Shown here: positions 24,484 to 33,400 of the stretch, piece after piece
How the letters are laid out: every line of letters begins with the position of its first letter
How positions within the stretch are numbered: the first letter of the stretch is position 1
Origin: Chryseobacterium endalhagicum
Lineage (GTDB): Bacteria; Bacteroidota; Bacteroidia; Flavobacteriales; Weeksellaceae
Direction: 5' to 3'
DNA: 64,000 nt
Assembly: GCF_016745235.1 (NCBI RefSeq)
Contig: NZ_JAELVM010000001.1
Location: 943,856 to 1,007,855, forward strand
Notes under the pieces: generated by a model
What the model was told of the DNA's origin: nothing
Databases searched by the model: none
Seen by the model: the letters and a program-made list of their open reading frames with translations, nothing else
Program-made: the position numbers and the translations under genes

Positions 24484-26223
24484 ATGAAAAAATTATTTCT
24501 TGCCACCGTATTATTCTGCAGCGTTTTAAACCTTGCCCAGAACCATAATAAAATTAGTCCTCCCGAAGATCATACCTTTGATAAAGGCTCTTCTGTTTCT
24601 GTTCAGAAACTTTCCGGGATGCAGATTAAAAATCTTGCAGTGCTTGGAAAAGTGTGGGGCTTTTTAAAGTATTATCATCCCAAAGCTTCCTCTGGTACAC
24701 TGAATTGGGATTATGAGCTTTTTAAGGTGATGCCTGGAATTCTTTCTGTTAAAAATGATTCAGAACGAAATGCCGCATTGCTTACCTGGGCAAATTCTCT
24801 TGGAAAGACTACCAAAAAAGCAGATACACCAGATTCTCTGGAAGTAAGATACAGACCGGATTTCAAATGGATCAGTAAGAAATCCCTGGACAAAGATCTT
24901 AGTAAACTATTGATCAATATTTCCCAGGCAGAAAGAAGCCGCGAAAATTATTATGTGAAAATATATTCAGAAGATATGCCTATTCCGTACTTTCAGAATG
25001 AAGCCGCCTATAAACAGCTCAAATATCCTGATGCCGGTTTCAGATTATTAAGCCTGTTCAGATATTGGAATATGGTAGAATATTTTTACCCCTATAAAAA
25101 TACACTGGAACAGAGCTGGGATACCACTCTGGAAGAATTAATCCCGGAATTTGTGAACGCTGGAAATGAAGTGGAGTATAAACTGGCAGCAGCATTTATG
25201 GTTGCTAAAATAAAAGATTCACATGCCGAAACCTCTGTATGGTACGAGCCTGTACTGTATAAAAAGATGGGCACAATGAGGCCGGCAGCAGATCTGGTTT
25301 TTGTAGGAAATAAACCGGTAGTCACAAAAAGTCTTGAAGAGCAAAAAGGTAATAAAAATGAACTTTTACAGGGTGATGAAATTCTGTCTGTGAATAAAAA
25401 GCCTGCTGAAGCTATTTTGAAAGAACGTTTGCCTTATGCATCTGCTTCCAATTATCCTGCTCAGTTATTAAAAATAGCCGTTAGTTTTTTAAGAACGAAC
25501 GATTCTCTGATGGATGTAAGCGTAAAAAGAATGGGAGTTATCAAAGATCTCAAAATAAAAGCACTTCCTTTTGAAAAATCATTGATTGAAGAAAATAAAG
25601 ATGAGCCGGCGTTCAAAATGTTAAACAATAATATTGCTTATATCCATCCGGGAAGACTTGATGTAAAAAATCTGGATGAAATCATGAAGCAGGCTGTGAA
25701 AAGTAAGGCTATCATTATTGATATGAGAACTTATCCCAAAGAGACCATGTTTACCATGAAAATTGGAGAATACCTGTTTGAAAAGCCAAAAGACTTTTGC
25801 CGGATGACGAAAGGAAGTGTGTTGATGCCAGGGCAGTTCAGCTATTTAAGCAATCAGTATATGAATAATATTAAAATAGGAAAAGATAACATTGCATATT
25901 ATAAAGGAAAACTCATTGTTCTCTGCAATGAAACTACCCAGAGTTTTGCGGAAATGACCCTTATGGCATTCAGAGCGGGTCCTGCGACCACGATAATTGG
26001 AAGTCAGACATCAGGAGCCGATGGTAATGTGACGGATACCATTGTTTTACCGGGGAATGTCAAAACTATTTTTACGGGAATAGGGATGTATAACCTTGAC
26101 GGAACGGAAACACAGAGGATAGGAATTGTTCCTGATATAGAAGTAAAACCCACTGTAAAAGGAATTCTGGAAAAGAAAGATGAAGTACTTGAAAGAGCCA
26201 TTCGTTTTGCTGACGGTGTCTGA
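24484..26223 (+). CDS. Exported S41-like (C-terminal processing) peptidase family protein
   Basis: A 579-residue protein with signal peptide (MKKLFLATVLFCSVLNLAQ). The N-terminal half contains helical motifs seen in this family (LGKVWGFLKYYHPKA, FRYWNMVEYFYPYKN). A PDZ-like segment follows (LQGDEILSVNKKPAEAIL), then the S41 core with NNIAYIHPGRL, KAIIIDMRTYP and LCNETTQSFAEM; the Ser of TQSFAE is the probable nucleophile, and GSQTSGADGNVT follows. It probably acts in the periplasm. Substrate unknown. Confidence 0.85.
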   Translation: MKKLFLATVLFCSVLNLAQNHNKISPPEDHTFDKGSSVSVQKLSGMQIKNLAVLGKVWGFLKYYHPKASSGTLNWDYELFKVMPGILSVKNDSERNAALLTWANSLGKTTKKADTPDSLEVRYRPDFKWISKKSLDKDLSKLLINISQAERSRENYYVKIYSEDMPIPYFQNEAAYKQLKYPDAGFRLLSLFRYWNMVEYFYPYKNTLEQSWDTTLEELIPEFVNAGNEVEYKLAAAFMVAKIKDSHAETSVWYEPVLYKKMGTMRPAADLVFVGNKPVVTKSLEEQKGNKNELLQGDEILSVNKKPAEAILKERLPYASASNYPAQLLKIAVSFLRTNDSLMDVSVKRMGVIKDLKIKALPFEKSLIEENKDEPAFKMLNNNIAYIHPGRLDVKNLDEIMKQAVKSKAIIIDMRTYPKETMFTMKIGEYLFEKPKDFCRMTKGSVLMPGQFSYLSNQYMNNIKIGKDNIAYYKGKLIVLCNETTQSFAEMTLMAFRAGPATTIIGSQTSGADGNVTDTIVLPGNVKTIFTGIGMYNLDGTETQRIGIVPDIEVKPTVKGILEKKDEVLERAIRFADGV

Positions 26224-26251
26224 TCCTGAATCTTTCCGATTAGAATAAGAA

Positions 26252-26288
26252 AATAAAGAAAGCCTTTTGTTATAAGGCTTTCTTTATT
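26252..26288. terminator. Convergent bidirectional terminator overlapping the end of the HxlR gene
   Basis: A 15-bp perfect stem AATAAAGAAAGCCTT / AAGGCTTTCTTTATT with loop TTGTTAT. One arm also encodes the last codons and stop of the minus-strand HxlR-type gene. It serves both that gene and the S41 gene from the other side. Confidence 0.8.
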
Positions 26289-26632
26289 CTTTTGTGATCT
26301 TCCCCCCAGATTTCCAACTGATCCAGAACAGGGATCAGATTTCTCCCGATTTCCGTTAATTCATATTCTACTCTTGGGGGAACTTCTGCGTACACCGTTT
26401 TTAGGATCAGTTTTTCTTCTTCCATTTTCTTGAGCTGCATCGTCAGCATTCTTTCACTGATGTTGGGGATTTTTTTTCTGAGCTCCGAAAATCTCATTTT
26501 TCCTGTTCTGAGGCAGTAGCAGATAGAAAGGATCCAGCGTCCGCTGATGAGGTTTACCGCATATATTTCTGAACAGCTCAGTTCCAGACCTTTTTTATTT
26601 TCATGATTCGTTGATGATTCTTTAATACTCAT
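26270..26632 (-). CDS. HxlR-family transcriptional regulator
   Basis: About 120 residues from the ATG at 26630-26632 (MSIKESSTNHENKKGL); a start at 26659 would run into the divergent gene. The winged helix is typical of HxlR: YAVNLISGRWILSICYCL, FSELRKKIPNISERMLTMQL, PPRVEYELTEIGRNL. A Cys (SCSEIYAV) precedes the domain, as in redox- or aldehyde-responsive members. It is divergent from the esterase/isochorismatase pair, which it probably controls. Confidence 0.88.
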   Translation of the reverse strand: MSIKESSTNHENKKGLELSCSEIYAVNLISGRWILSICYCLRTGKMRFSELRKKIPNISERMLTMQLKKMEEEKLILKTVYAEVPPRVEYELTEIGRNLIPVLDQLEIWGEDHKRIKKAL

Positions 26633-26750
26633 ACTAACATTTTTGTTCGTTCCACACAATTTATTGAGAATTTGGGCGCGCGAAATTCATCAATTAAATT
26701 TACAAAATAAATCAGATTTCCTGTTTCTATCCGGGAAACTGATTAATGAA

Positions 26751-27722
26751 ATGAGTAAAAACACATATTATACCAATACTGCAATGGATTTCAACAGAAT
26801 TGACAAAGATCTGAGATTTAGCATTGAGAACTTTCCGTTTTCGTTAGATATTGATCAGGCCCTGTTTTTAAACAACCCGGAAATTGTTCAGAAAGAAAGA
26901 GAAGAATTCACAAAGAATAATCCTTTCAAAGGCCCGGATCACATCAAGGTAAAAGATATTTTTATAAGGAGTTCTGCTGATGATCACCAGATCAGGCTGC
27001 ATATCTATCAGCCGGAAGAATTTGACTCTCATAAAACAGTGGTTTATTTTCATGGAGGAGGCTATGTGTTCGGTCTGCCGGAGCAGGTCGATTATCAGAT
27101 GTTTGAAATGGCAGACCGTCTTAATGCTACTATTATTTCGGTTGATTACAGGCTTTCCCCGCAATATAAGTTTCCGGTTCCGGTTCTGGACGGATTTGAT
27201 GCCTTACAATGGACCATTAAGCACGGAAAAGAACATCTGGGAATTGATCCGGACAATATTTCTGTATATGGAGCGAGTGCGGGCGGCCATCTGGCTGCCT
27301 CTGTTACCCAGATGGCCAATGATAACGGAATTAAAAACATAAAACATCAGTTCTTATTATACCCCGTGATTCACAACAAACTGAATACCCCTTCCATGAA
27401 CGAATTTACAGATGCTCCACTCTGGAATAAAGAATATGCTGAAACAGCGTGGCTTCATTTTCTGGGTGATGATAAGGATAAAAGTTTAACCTATTCAGAT
27501 CTTACGCATTATTCTGACTTTAAAGGCTTGCCCAGAACGACAATTGTGGCCTGTGAACTGGATCCTCTAAGGGATGAAGCTATAGAATTTGCCCAGCTTT
27601 TATATCAGGCAGGTGTTAAAACGGAACTTTGGGTAATACCCGGTGCCGTACATGTGTTCGATCTTTTTGAGTCATCCTTAACGGAGGAGTACAAACAGTT
27701 TCTATACAGCAGATTATTTTAA
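26751..27722 (+). CDS. Alpha/beta hydrolase, hormone-sensitive-lipase type esterase
   Basis: About 323 residues from the ATG at 26751 (MSKNTYYTNTAMDFNR); the longer frame from 26643 reads through the shared promoter region. The HSL signature is complete: HGGGYVFG oxyanion motif, nucleophile elbow GASAGG, acid in CELDPLRDEA and His in GAVHVFDLF. No signal peptide, so cytoplasmic carboxylesterase or lipase-like activity on small esters is expected. The next gene starts 16 bases downstream and is co-transcribed. Regulation by the divergent HxlR protein is likely. Confidence 0.88.
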   Translation: MSKNTYYTNTAMDFNRIDKDLRFSIENFPFSLDIDQALFLNNPEIVQKEREEFTKNNPFKGPDHIKVKDIFIRSSADDHQIRLHIYQPEEFDSHKTVVYFHGGGYVFGLPEQVDYQMFEMADRLNATIISVDYRLSPQYKFPVPVLDGFDALQWTIKHGKEHLGIDPDNISVYGASAGGHLAASVTQMANDNGIKNIKHQFLLYPVIHNKLNTPSMNEFTDAPLWNKEYAETAWLHFLGDDKDKSLTYSDLTHYSDFKGLPRTTIVACELDPLRDEAIEFAQLLYQAGVKTELWVIPGAVHVFDLFESSLTEEYKQFLYSRLF

Positions 27723-27738
27723 TTGAAATAAAGGATAA

Positions 27739-28308
27739 ATGATGAATTTAAGAGACAGCAAACCCGCACTTCTTCTGATAGATATTCAGAAAGGATTTTT
27801 AGATGAAAAGTATTGGGGCGGAAGACGGAATAATAAAGATGCAGAAGAGACTAGCGGCATTATATTAAAAAAATGGCGCGAATTGAATTTACCCATTTTC
27901 CATATCAGGCACAGTTCCGTGAATCCACAATCAAAACTGCATGAATCTGATCCGGGTTTTCAGTTTAATGACCATGTTCTGCCGCTGGATGATGAACCGG
28001 TGATTACAAAAAATGTAAACAGTGCATTTATCGGAACCGATTTGAAAGAAAGAATAGACCGTCTGGGGATAGATACTTTAGTGATCATAGGAATAACCAC
28101 CAATCACTGTGTTTCAACCACGACAAGGATGGCTGGAAATTTGGGCTATAAAACATATGTCATTTCAGATGCAACCGCTGCATTTGACAGGGTAGGGATC
28201 AATGGTGAGAAATATGATGCTGAACTTATCCATTTAACCGCTCTTGCCAATTTAAATGAAGAATTTGCAACGGTCTGGAATTCTGAAAAACTATTAAAGG
28301 AATTATAA
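27739..28308 (+). CDS. Isochorismatase-like cysteine hydrolase
   Basis: A 189-residue protein with the cysteine-hydrolase triad: D15 in LLLIDIQKGF, Lys in PVITKNVNSAF and Cys in GITTNHCVSTT. The family includes nicotinamidases and isochorismatases; there is no clue here that picks a substrate, and the link to menaquinone genes elsewhere in the window is probably coincidence. ATG at 27739 or 27742. The last 26 bases of the gene are part of the tandem repeat unit that follows, which carries two further copies of the gene's 3' end. Confidence 0.88.
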   Translation: MMNLRDSKPALLLIDIQKGFLDEKYWGGRRNNKDAEETSGIILKKWRELNLPIFHIRHSSVNPQSKLHESDPGFQFNDHVLPLDDEPVITKNVNSAFIGTDLKERIDRLGIDTLVIIGITTNHCVSTTTRMAGNLGYKTYVISDATAAFDRVGINGEKYDAELIHLTALANLNEEFATVWNSEKLLKEL

Positions 28309-29675
28309 TAAAGAGTGTTCCAAAGCTTTTTGCTTAATTTTTTTCACACAAAGAAAAACAAAGAATTGATTAAATTTCTTTACAGGTAAGATAAACAAAG
28401 GCGTTTCACTTATTTCCGAAATACAAAGATTCTCCCCCCTGAACTTTTGTTTCACTCTGTTTCAACAGAAAAGAATTGGTTGAGCTTTGGTATTGTTTTA
28501 CTTTTATAAATGAAATGCCTTTGTTTATCTTTATAAAAATAGCTTCATTTCAAAAAAACTTTGTTTATCCTTGCGATTATTAAAATGTTTAAAGCAATAT
28601 CAAAAGTATCACGCAAGGTTCTATTGTAATTCCGCTCATTAAATTTAGTAGAGAAAAAAATCAATCTCCGATTGATTCCACTAAGTGTACACTATAACCG
28701 TATGCTTAATCAGTGGCGCAGCCGCCATCTTTGTCTTCCTTAAAATCATCAGGAACCTTCAGGAAAACTTTGCGTTAAAAAAATATAATTATTCTTCTAC
28801 TAAGCATAAGTAACCTGAAAAACTATTAAAGGAATTGTAATAAAGAGTGTTCCAAAGCTTTTTGCTTAATTTTTTTTCACACAAAGAAAAACAAAGAATT
28901 GCTTTAATTTCTTTACAGGTAGGATAAACAAAGGCGTTTCACTTATTTCCGAAATACAAAGATTCTACCTCTGAACTTTGTTTCACTCTGTTTCAAAAGG
29001 ATAGAATTGATTGAGCTTTGGTATTGTTTTACTTTTATAAATGAAATGCCTTTGTTTACCTTTATAAAAATAGCTTCATTTCAAAAAAACTTTGTTTATC
29101 CTTGCGATTATTAAAATGTTTAAAGCAATATCAAAAGTATCACGCAAGGTTCTATTGTAATTCCGCTCATTAAATTTAGCAAAGAAAAAAATCAACCTCC
29201 GATTGATTCCACTAAGTGTACACTATAACCGTATGCTTAATCAGTGGCGCAGCCACCATCTTTGCTTTTCTTAAAATCATCAGGAACCTTCAGGAAAACT
29301 TTGCGTTGAAAAAAAACATAATTATTCTTCTACTAAACATAAGTAATCTGAAAAACTATTAAAGGAATTATAATGAAGAGTGTTCCAACGCTTTTTTGCT
29401 CATTTTTTTTCACACAAAGAAAAACAAAGAATTGATTAAATTTCTTTACAGGTAAGATAAACAAAGGCGTTTCACTTATTTCCGAAATACAAAGATTCTC
29501 CCCCTGAACTTTTGTTTCACTCTGTTTCAAAAGGAAAGAATTGGTTGAGCTTTGGTATTGTTTTACTTTTTTAAATGAAATGCCTTTGTTTATCTTTATA
29601 AAAATAGCTTCATTTCAAAAAACTTTTGTTTACCCTTGCGATTGTTAAAATTTTTAAAGCAATATAAAAAGTATT
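28283..29675. repeat. Tandem array of a 532-bp repeat, about 2.6 copies
   Basis: Copy 1 is 28283-28814, copy 2 28815-29347 and copy 3 29348 to about 29675 (truncated). Each begins with CTGAAAAACTATTAAAGGAATT, the 3' end of the isochorismatase gene. Copies differ by scattered substitutions and small indels. Within a unit GATAAACAAAGGCGTTTCACTT (28390-28411) faces a near-perfect complement at 28508-28529, and CCTTGCGATT faces CACGCAAGG. After the array, 29676-29710 holds CCCACAGATTTCGCAGATTT, another intergenic repeat type. No gene is supported in this 1.4-kb stretch. Confidence 0.85.
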
Positions 29676-29761
29676 TTCTCCCACAGATTTCGCAGATTTG
29701 CACAGATGATTGAGAATATTAGTGTTTCTTGTGTTTAAACAGCATCTTTAGTAAAAACAAA

Positions 29762-29788
29762 AAAACCTCTAAATAAATTAGAGGTTTT
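29762..29788 (-). terminator. Terminator downstream of tRNA-Phe copy 2
   Basis: Stem AAAACCTCTA / TAGAGGTTTT (10 bp, perfect) with loop AATAAAT, directly 3' of the minus-strand tRNA. Confidence 0.75.
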
Positions 29789-29792
29789 CAAG

Positions 29793-29865
29793 TGGTTTCT
29801 CCAGGAATCGAACCAGGGACACATGGATTTTCAATCCATTGCTCTACCAACTGAGCTAAGAAACC
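29793..29865 (-). tRNA. tRNA-Phe (GAA), copy 2
   Basis: Base-for-base the same 73-base tRNA as at 24133-24205, with anticodon GAA in loop TTGAAAA and no encoded CCA. The flanks differ, apart from GTTTCTCC at the boundary and a similar promoter-proximal stretch. Confidence 0.97.
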
Positions 29866-29906
29866 ATTATATTTTTGTTGACTTACTTCGTTGTTTTAAA
29901 GTGATG

Positions 29907-29937
29907 CAAAAGTAGTAAGTTTTCTTATATGAAGCAA
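29907..29937 (-). promoter_or_regulatory. Promoter of tRNA-Phe copy 2
   Basis: Minus strand TTG (29935-29937), 20-base spacer, TACTTTTG (29907-29914), the same layout as copy 1. Confidence 0.8.
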
Positions 29938-29972
29938 GTATTAACGGGACTTTTTTTCAATAAAAATAAAAC

Positions 29973-31814
29973 TTACTGATTTTCAGCTGAATTATTTTCC
30001 TGTTCCTTTCTGATTTGGTCGCTCATCTCTTCAAGTACAGGTTTTATCGTACTTTCCGGAAGATCACTGATCCGGATATACATCAATCCGTCAATCGCAT
30101 CATTGAAATTCGGATCCACATTAAAAGCAATTACTTTAGCGTTCTGTTTGATGTATTTCTTGATCAGAACAGGCAGTCTCAATTCTGGTTCAAGATCATC
30201 AATAATCTTATCCAGCTTATTCAGATCAGACTCCATTTCCTCGAAAAAGATATTCTTATCCCTGTCGCGCAGTTTTACCTTGTATTCATTTCTTGGGGTG
30301 ATGTACTGTGCCACCGCGGAATCAAAGTAATTCGAGCGCATGAATTCAATCATCAGCGACTTGGAAAATTCAGAAAACTTATTGGAGATACTTACACCTC
30401 CCATTAAAAACTTGTGGTCGGAATTTCTTAAGCACACATGAACAATTCCTCTCCATAAAAGGAAAAGCGGAAGCGGCTTCTGCTGATACTCCTCACAGAT
30501 ATAGGCGCGGCCCATTTCGATCACTTTCTTGAAGAACGGGTGAATGTCCTGCTCAAACTCAAACAGAGAGCTTGTATAGAATCCTTTGATGCCGTATTTC
30601 TTCATCACATCCTTACCAAGGGCCATTCTGTAAGCTCCGGCAAGCTTCTCGGCACTGCTGTCCCAAAGGAAAAGATGGTGGTAATGCTTGTCATATTCAT
30701 CCAGGTCGAACGGAAGATTGCTTCCTTCACCTACAGCACGGAATGTGAGCTCTCTTTGGCGCCCGATTTCTCTCATCACAGAAGGAATTTCCTCATAAGT
30801 GGTGAAATAAATCTCGTAATTTCCGTTGCTGAACAGCATTTTGTCCGTTCCCTTCAGCCTGCTGATATCTTTTAAGATGTCTTCCTTGGGCGTTTCGTCA
30901 ATGATATTCTGAACGATATTTTCTTCCTTTAAAAGCGGGAATTTTACCGTTAAATTTTTAAGATTAATGGTTTGGGCTAATGATTTTCTCTTTTCGTAGT
31001 AAGATTTCATCATATAGACCTTACGTTTCAGAAATTCTCCGAGTTCTTCAATGGTTTCCATTTCGTCCATCGCCTTTACGGTAATAGGCTTTCCAATTCT
31101 GATTCTGATAGGTTTTTCCCTGTCATTCATCATTTCGGCAGGAAGCATCAGGGTTTGTAAGCTTGGATGAAGCTTGGCCACCTGGTAAAAAAGGCGGCTG
31201 TTTTTTGCATGGAAATACAACGGAACTACCGGTACTTTAGCCATTCTGATCAGCTTAAGAGCAGGTTTTTCCCAGTCTCTGTCAAGAATTTCTCCGTAAG
31301 GATTGTTCTTATTGGATACTTCCCCGGCAGGGAAAATCCCTACGCAGCCTCCTTCCTGAATGTGTTTCAGGGTCTCACGCATTCCTGAAGTACTGCTGTA
31401 AGCATCTTTCCTGTTTTCAAAAGGATTCACGGAAATAACGTACGGAGCCATAGGTTTGATCTTTTCCAAAAGGAAATTTCCCATCACCTTAAAATCCGGA
31501 CGTACCTCCGAAAGGATTTTGCACATTAAAATGCCGTCAATGGCTCCCAGCGGATGGTTTGAAACTAAAATAAACGGTCCTGTTTTGGGAACTTTAGCCA
31601 GATCCTCTTCAAAAGCGATATAGCTTAAGTTTCTTTCCCTTACAAATGAGTCGAAAAAGTCTTTGCCTTCCTTGTCCTTTAATTTATCGTATAATCTATT
31701 AACTTCATTTATTTTGGCAATGCTCATCACGGCAGATGCAACCGGGTTTTTGAGGAACCCGATTTTGCTTAAGCCGGAAGCTGTGATAAGATCGTTTTTC
31801 GAAATTAAACTCAT
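29973..31814 (-). CDS. olsF: Bifunctional acyltransferase, OlsF-like (ornithine/amino-lipid synthesis)
   Basis: A 613-residue fusion. The N-terminal half is a PlsC-type acyltransferase with SNHPLGAIDG (H-x4-D), VGIFPAGEVS and VPLYFHAKNS. The C-terminal half (about 330-560) is an OlsB/GNAT-like N-acyltransferase with GTDKMLFSNGNYEIYFTTYE, GAYRMALGKDV, VIEMGRAYICEEYQ and FLMGGVSISNKF. Known OlsF proteins (Serratia, Flavobacterium) N-acylate ornithine and then O-acylate the lyso-lipid, making ornithine lipids with one protein; glycine lipids are an alternative product in Bacteroidota. Probably acts at the cytoplasmic membrane. It lies 22 bases downstream of lysC, so co-transcription is possible. 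Confidence 0.85.
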   Translation of the reverse strand: MSLISKNDLITASGLSKIGFLKNPVASAVMSIAKINEVNRLYDKLKDKEGKDFFDSFVRERNLSYIAFEEDLAKVPKTGPFILVSNHPLGAIDGILMCKILSEVRPDFKVMGNFLLEKIKPMAPYVISVNPFENRKDAYSSTSGMRETLKHIQEGGCVGIFPAGEVSNKNNPYGEILDRDWEKPALKLIRMAKVPVVPLYFHAKNSRLFYQVAKLHPSLQTLMLPAEMMNDREKPIRIRIGKPITVKAMDEMETIEELGEFLKRKVYMMKSYYEKRKSLAQTINLKNLTVKFPLLKEENIVQNIIDETPKEDILKDISRLKGTDKMLFSNGNYEIYFTTYEEIPSVMREIGRQRELTFRAVGEGSNLPFDLDEYDKHYHHLFLWDSSAEKLAGAYRMALGKDVMKKYGIKGFYTSSLFEFEQDIHPFFKKVIEMGRAYICEEYQQKPLPLFLLWRGIVHVCLRNSDHKFLMGGVSISNKFSEFSKSLMIEFMRSNYFDSAVAQYITPRNEYKVKLRDRDKNIFFEEMESDLNKLDKIIDDLEPELRLPVLIKKYIKQNAKVIAFNVDPNFNDAIDGLMYIRISDLPESTIKPVLEEMSDQIRKEQENNSAENQ

Positions 31815-31836
31815 ATGTGTTTAGTCGCAGTTAATA

Positions 31837-33075
31837 TTATTGTGTTACCATTTGAACCGTATTCTTGGAAATCTGTTCCAATAATACATTTTTTTCCTGG
31901 TAAAATTGGTCAATATGATCCATCTTCGCATTTCTTACTGTGAATAAAGATACATTTTTAACGGCTTTGGTTTTAAATATTTTTTGAAGTTCCTCATTAA
32001 GCTCATCCACCTGGTCAAATTTGTCTTCCAGACATAAAGCCAGTGAGATAGCAGAATTCTGCATAAGAGATACCTTGATCTTGTATTTGGAAAGATATCC
32101 GAAAATAAGGCTCATATGATCTTCTGCAATGAATGAGAAATCTCTCGTAGAGATCTTTAAAAGAACCTGGTTTTCCTTTAAAATATAAGATTCTTCATGC
32201 TGGTTCTTGTCAGAAGCCCCAACTTTAGTTCCTTCTTTGGTAGGATCTACAAAAGATTTTACATAAAAAGGAATGTTTTTCTGTTGTAAAGGCTGTAGTG
32301 TTTTCGGGTGAATCACACTCGCTCCGTAATAAGCCATTTCAATAGCTTCCTCATAAGAGATATTGGAAAGAAGAGATACATCACTGAATTTTCTCGGATC
32401 TCCGGTCATCACGCCCGGCACATCTTTCCAGATCGTCATGGCATCAGCATTCAGGCAGTAGGCGAAAATAGCCGCAGAATAATCTGAACCCTCTCTTCCT
32501 AAAGTTACCGTGAAATTATTATCGTCAGAACCTATGAAGCCCTGCGTTACATAGCAGATCTCCTGATTTAAGGTCGAAATGAATTCCTCTGTTTTTGCCC
32601 AGTCTACCGTACCTTCCCTGTAAGAACTGTCCGTTTTGATATAATCTCTCGCATCCAGCCATTGGTTGGTAAACTGAATTTCGTTCAGATATTCACTTAA
32701 GATCTTCGTAGAAATCATTTCTCCGCAGCTTACTACCTGATCATACACGAAGCTGTAGTTAGGAGATTTGTTTCTTCTCAGGAAAGAATCGATATCATCA
32801 AAAAATACATTGATCTCAGCAAAAACAGCGTGGTTCTCAGGAAACAGACCTTCCGCAATCTCAATGTGTTTTCGTTTTATCTTTTCAATCTCAGTTTGAT
32901 AGTTATCCTTCTTGAAATAAAGTTCTACAACTTTTTCCAATTCATTAGTCGTCTTGCCCATCGCTGAAATAACCAGCAGACACTTGGCAAAGCCCTGGCT
33001 TTGTAAAACCATGGACACATTTTTTACACTTTCGGCATCTTTTACAGATGCTCCACCAAACTTGAAAATTTTCAT
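31837..33075 (-). CDS. lysC: Aspartate kinase, monofunctional
   Basis: A 412-residue kinase with KFGGASV at the N-terminus, TLGREGSDYSAA (catalytic/nucleotide region) and DVPGVMTGDPR, then a C-terminal ACT-type regulatory part. It phosphorylates aspartate as the first step to lysine, threonine and methionine. No homoserine dehydrogenase is fused. The short single ACT-like tail (LLKISTRDFSFIAEDHMSLI) is typical of Bacteroidota enzymes; feedback ligands cannot be told. Confidence 0.92.
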   Translation of the reverse strand: MKIFKFGGASVKDAESVKNVSMVLQSQGFAKCLLVISAMGKTTNELEKVVELYFKKDNYQTEIEKIKRKHIEIAEGLFPENHAVFAEINVFFDDIDSFLRRNKSPNYSFVYDQVVSCGEMISTKILSEYLNEIQFTNQWLDARDYIKTDSSYREGTVDWAKTEEFISTLNQEICYVTQGFIGSDDNNFTVTLGREGSDYSAAIFAYCLNADAMTIWKDVPGVMTGDPRKFSDVSLLSNISYEEAIEMAYYGASVIHPKTLQPLQQKNIPFYVKSFVDPTKEGTKVGASDKNQHEESYILKENQVLLKISTRDFSFIAEDHMSLIFGYLSKYKIKVSLMQNSAISLALCLEDKFDQVDELNEELQKIFKTKAVKNVSLFTVRNAKMDHIDQFYQEKNVLLEQISKNTVQMVTQ

Positions 33076-33132
33076 TAATTTGTTTAAAATAAAATTGTTA
33101 GATTAAAAATTACATGAGTTTTTTACGGAGGT

Positions 33133-33140
33133 CAAAATTA
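33133..33140 (-). promoter_or_regulatory. -7 box for lysC in the lysC-fbp divergent gap
   Basis: Minus strand TAATTTTG lies 57 bases upstream of the lysC ATG; no matching -33 TTG is seen. The rest of the 325-base gap (33076-33400) shows no gene; the fbp promoter must be here but I see no convincing box. Confidence 0.4.
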
Positions 33141-33400
33141 TAAATTTACAACGAGATATGAAAGAGTCTGGCGCTTGGAAGGAATTAAGATTTAATTAAA
33201 ATTGAGACTTGAGACGGATTATCAGAATTTCATTGATTTATTGTCATCAAATGGGGATTAATTATAGAGCAGGAATTTCAGGTGTAGATCAGTATTGGTT
33301 CTGTATGATATTGAAAAACAGTGGTTAAGGTCTTTTATGATAAAAGCTTTCTTTCTCCGATAAATTTTCCGAAATTTGGGGAAAACGTAAAAAGAAAAAT

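Noticed and set aside
29333..29530. 65-codon minus-strand frame in the repeat array
   Set aside because: It falls within the tandem repeat, is not kept as a frame in the other copies and has no family resemblance.
28283..29675. CRISPR array
   Set aside because: Units are over 500 bp with no short direct repeats separated by unique spacers, and no cas genes are near.
24206..29792. Integrative element between the two tRNA-Phe genes
   Set aside because: No integrase, relaxase or transposase lies in the interval, so only recombination between tRNAs is proposed, not an integrated element.
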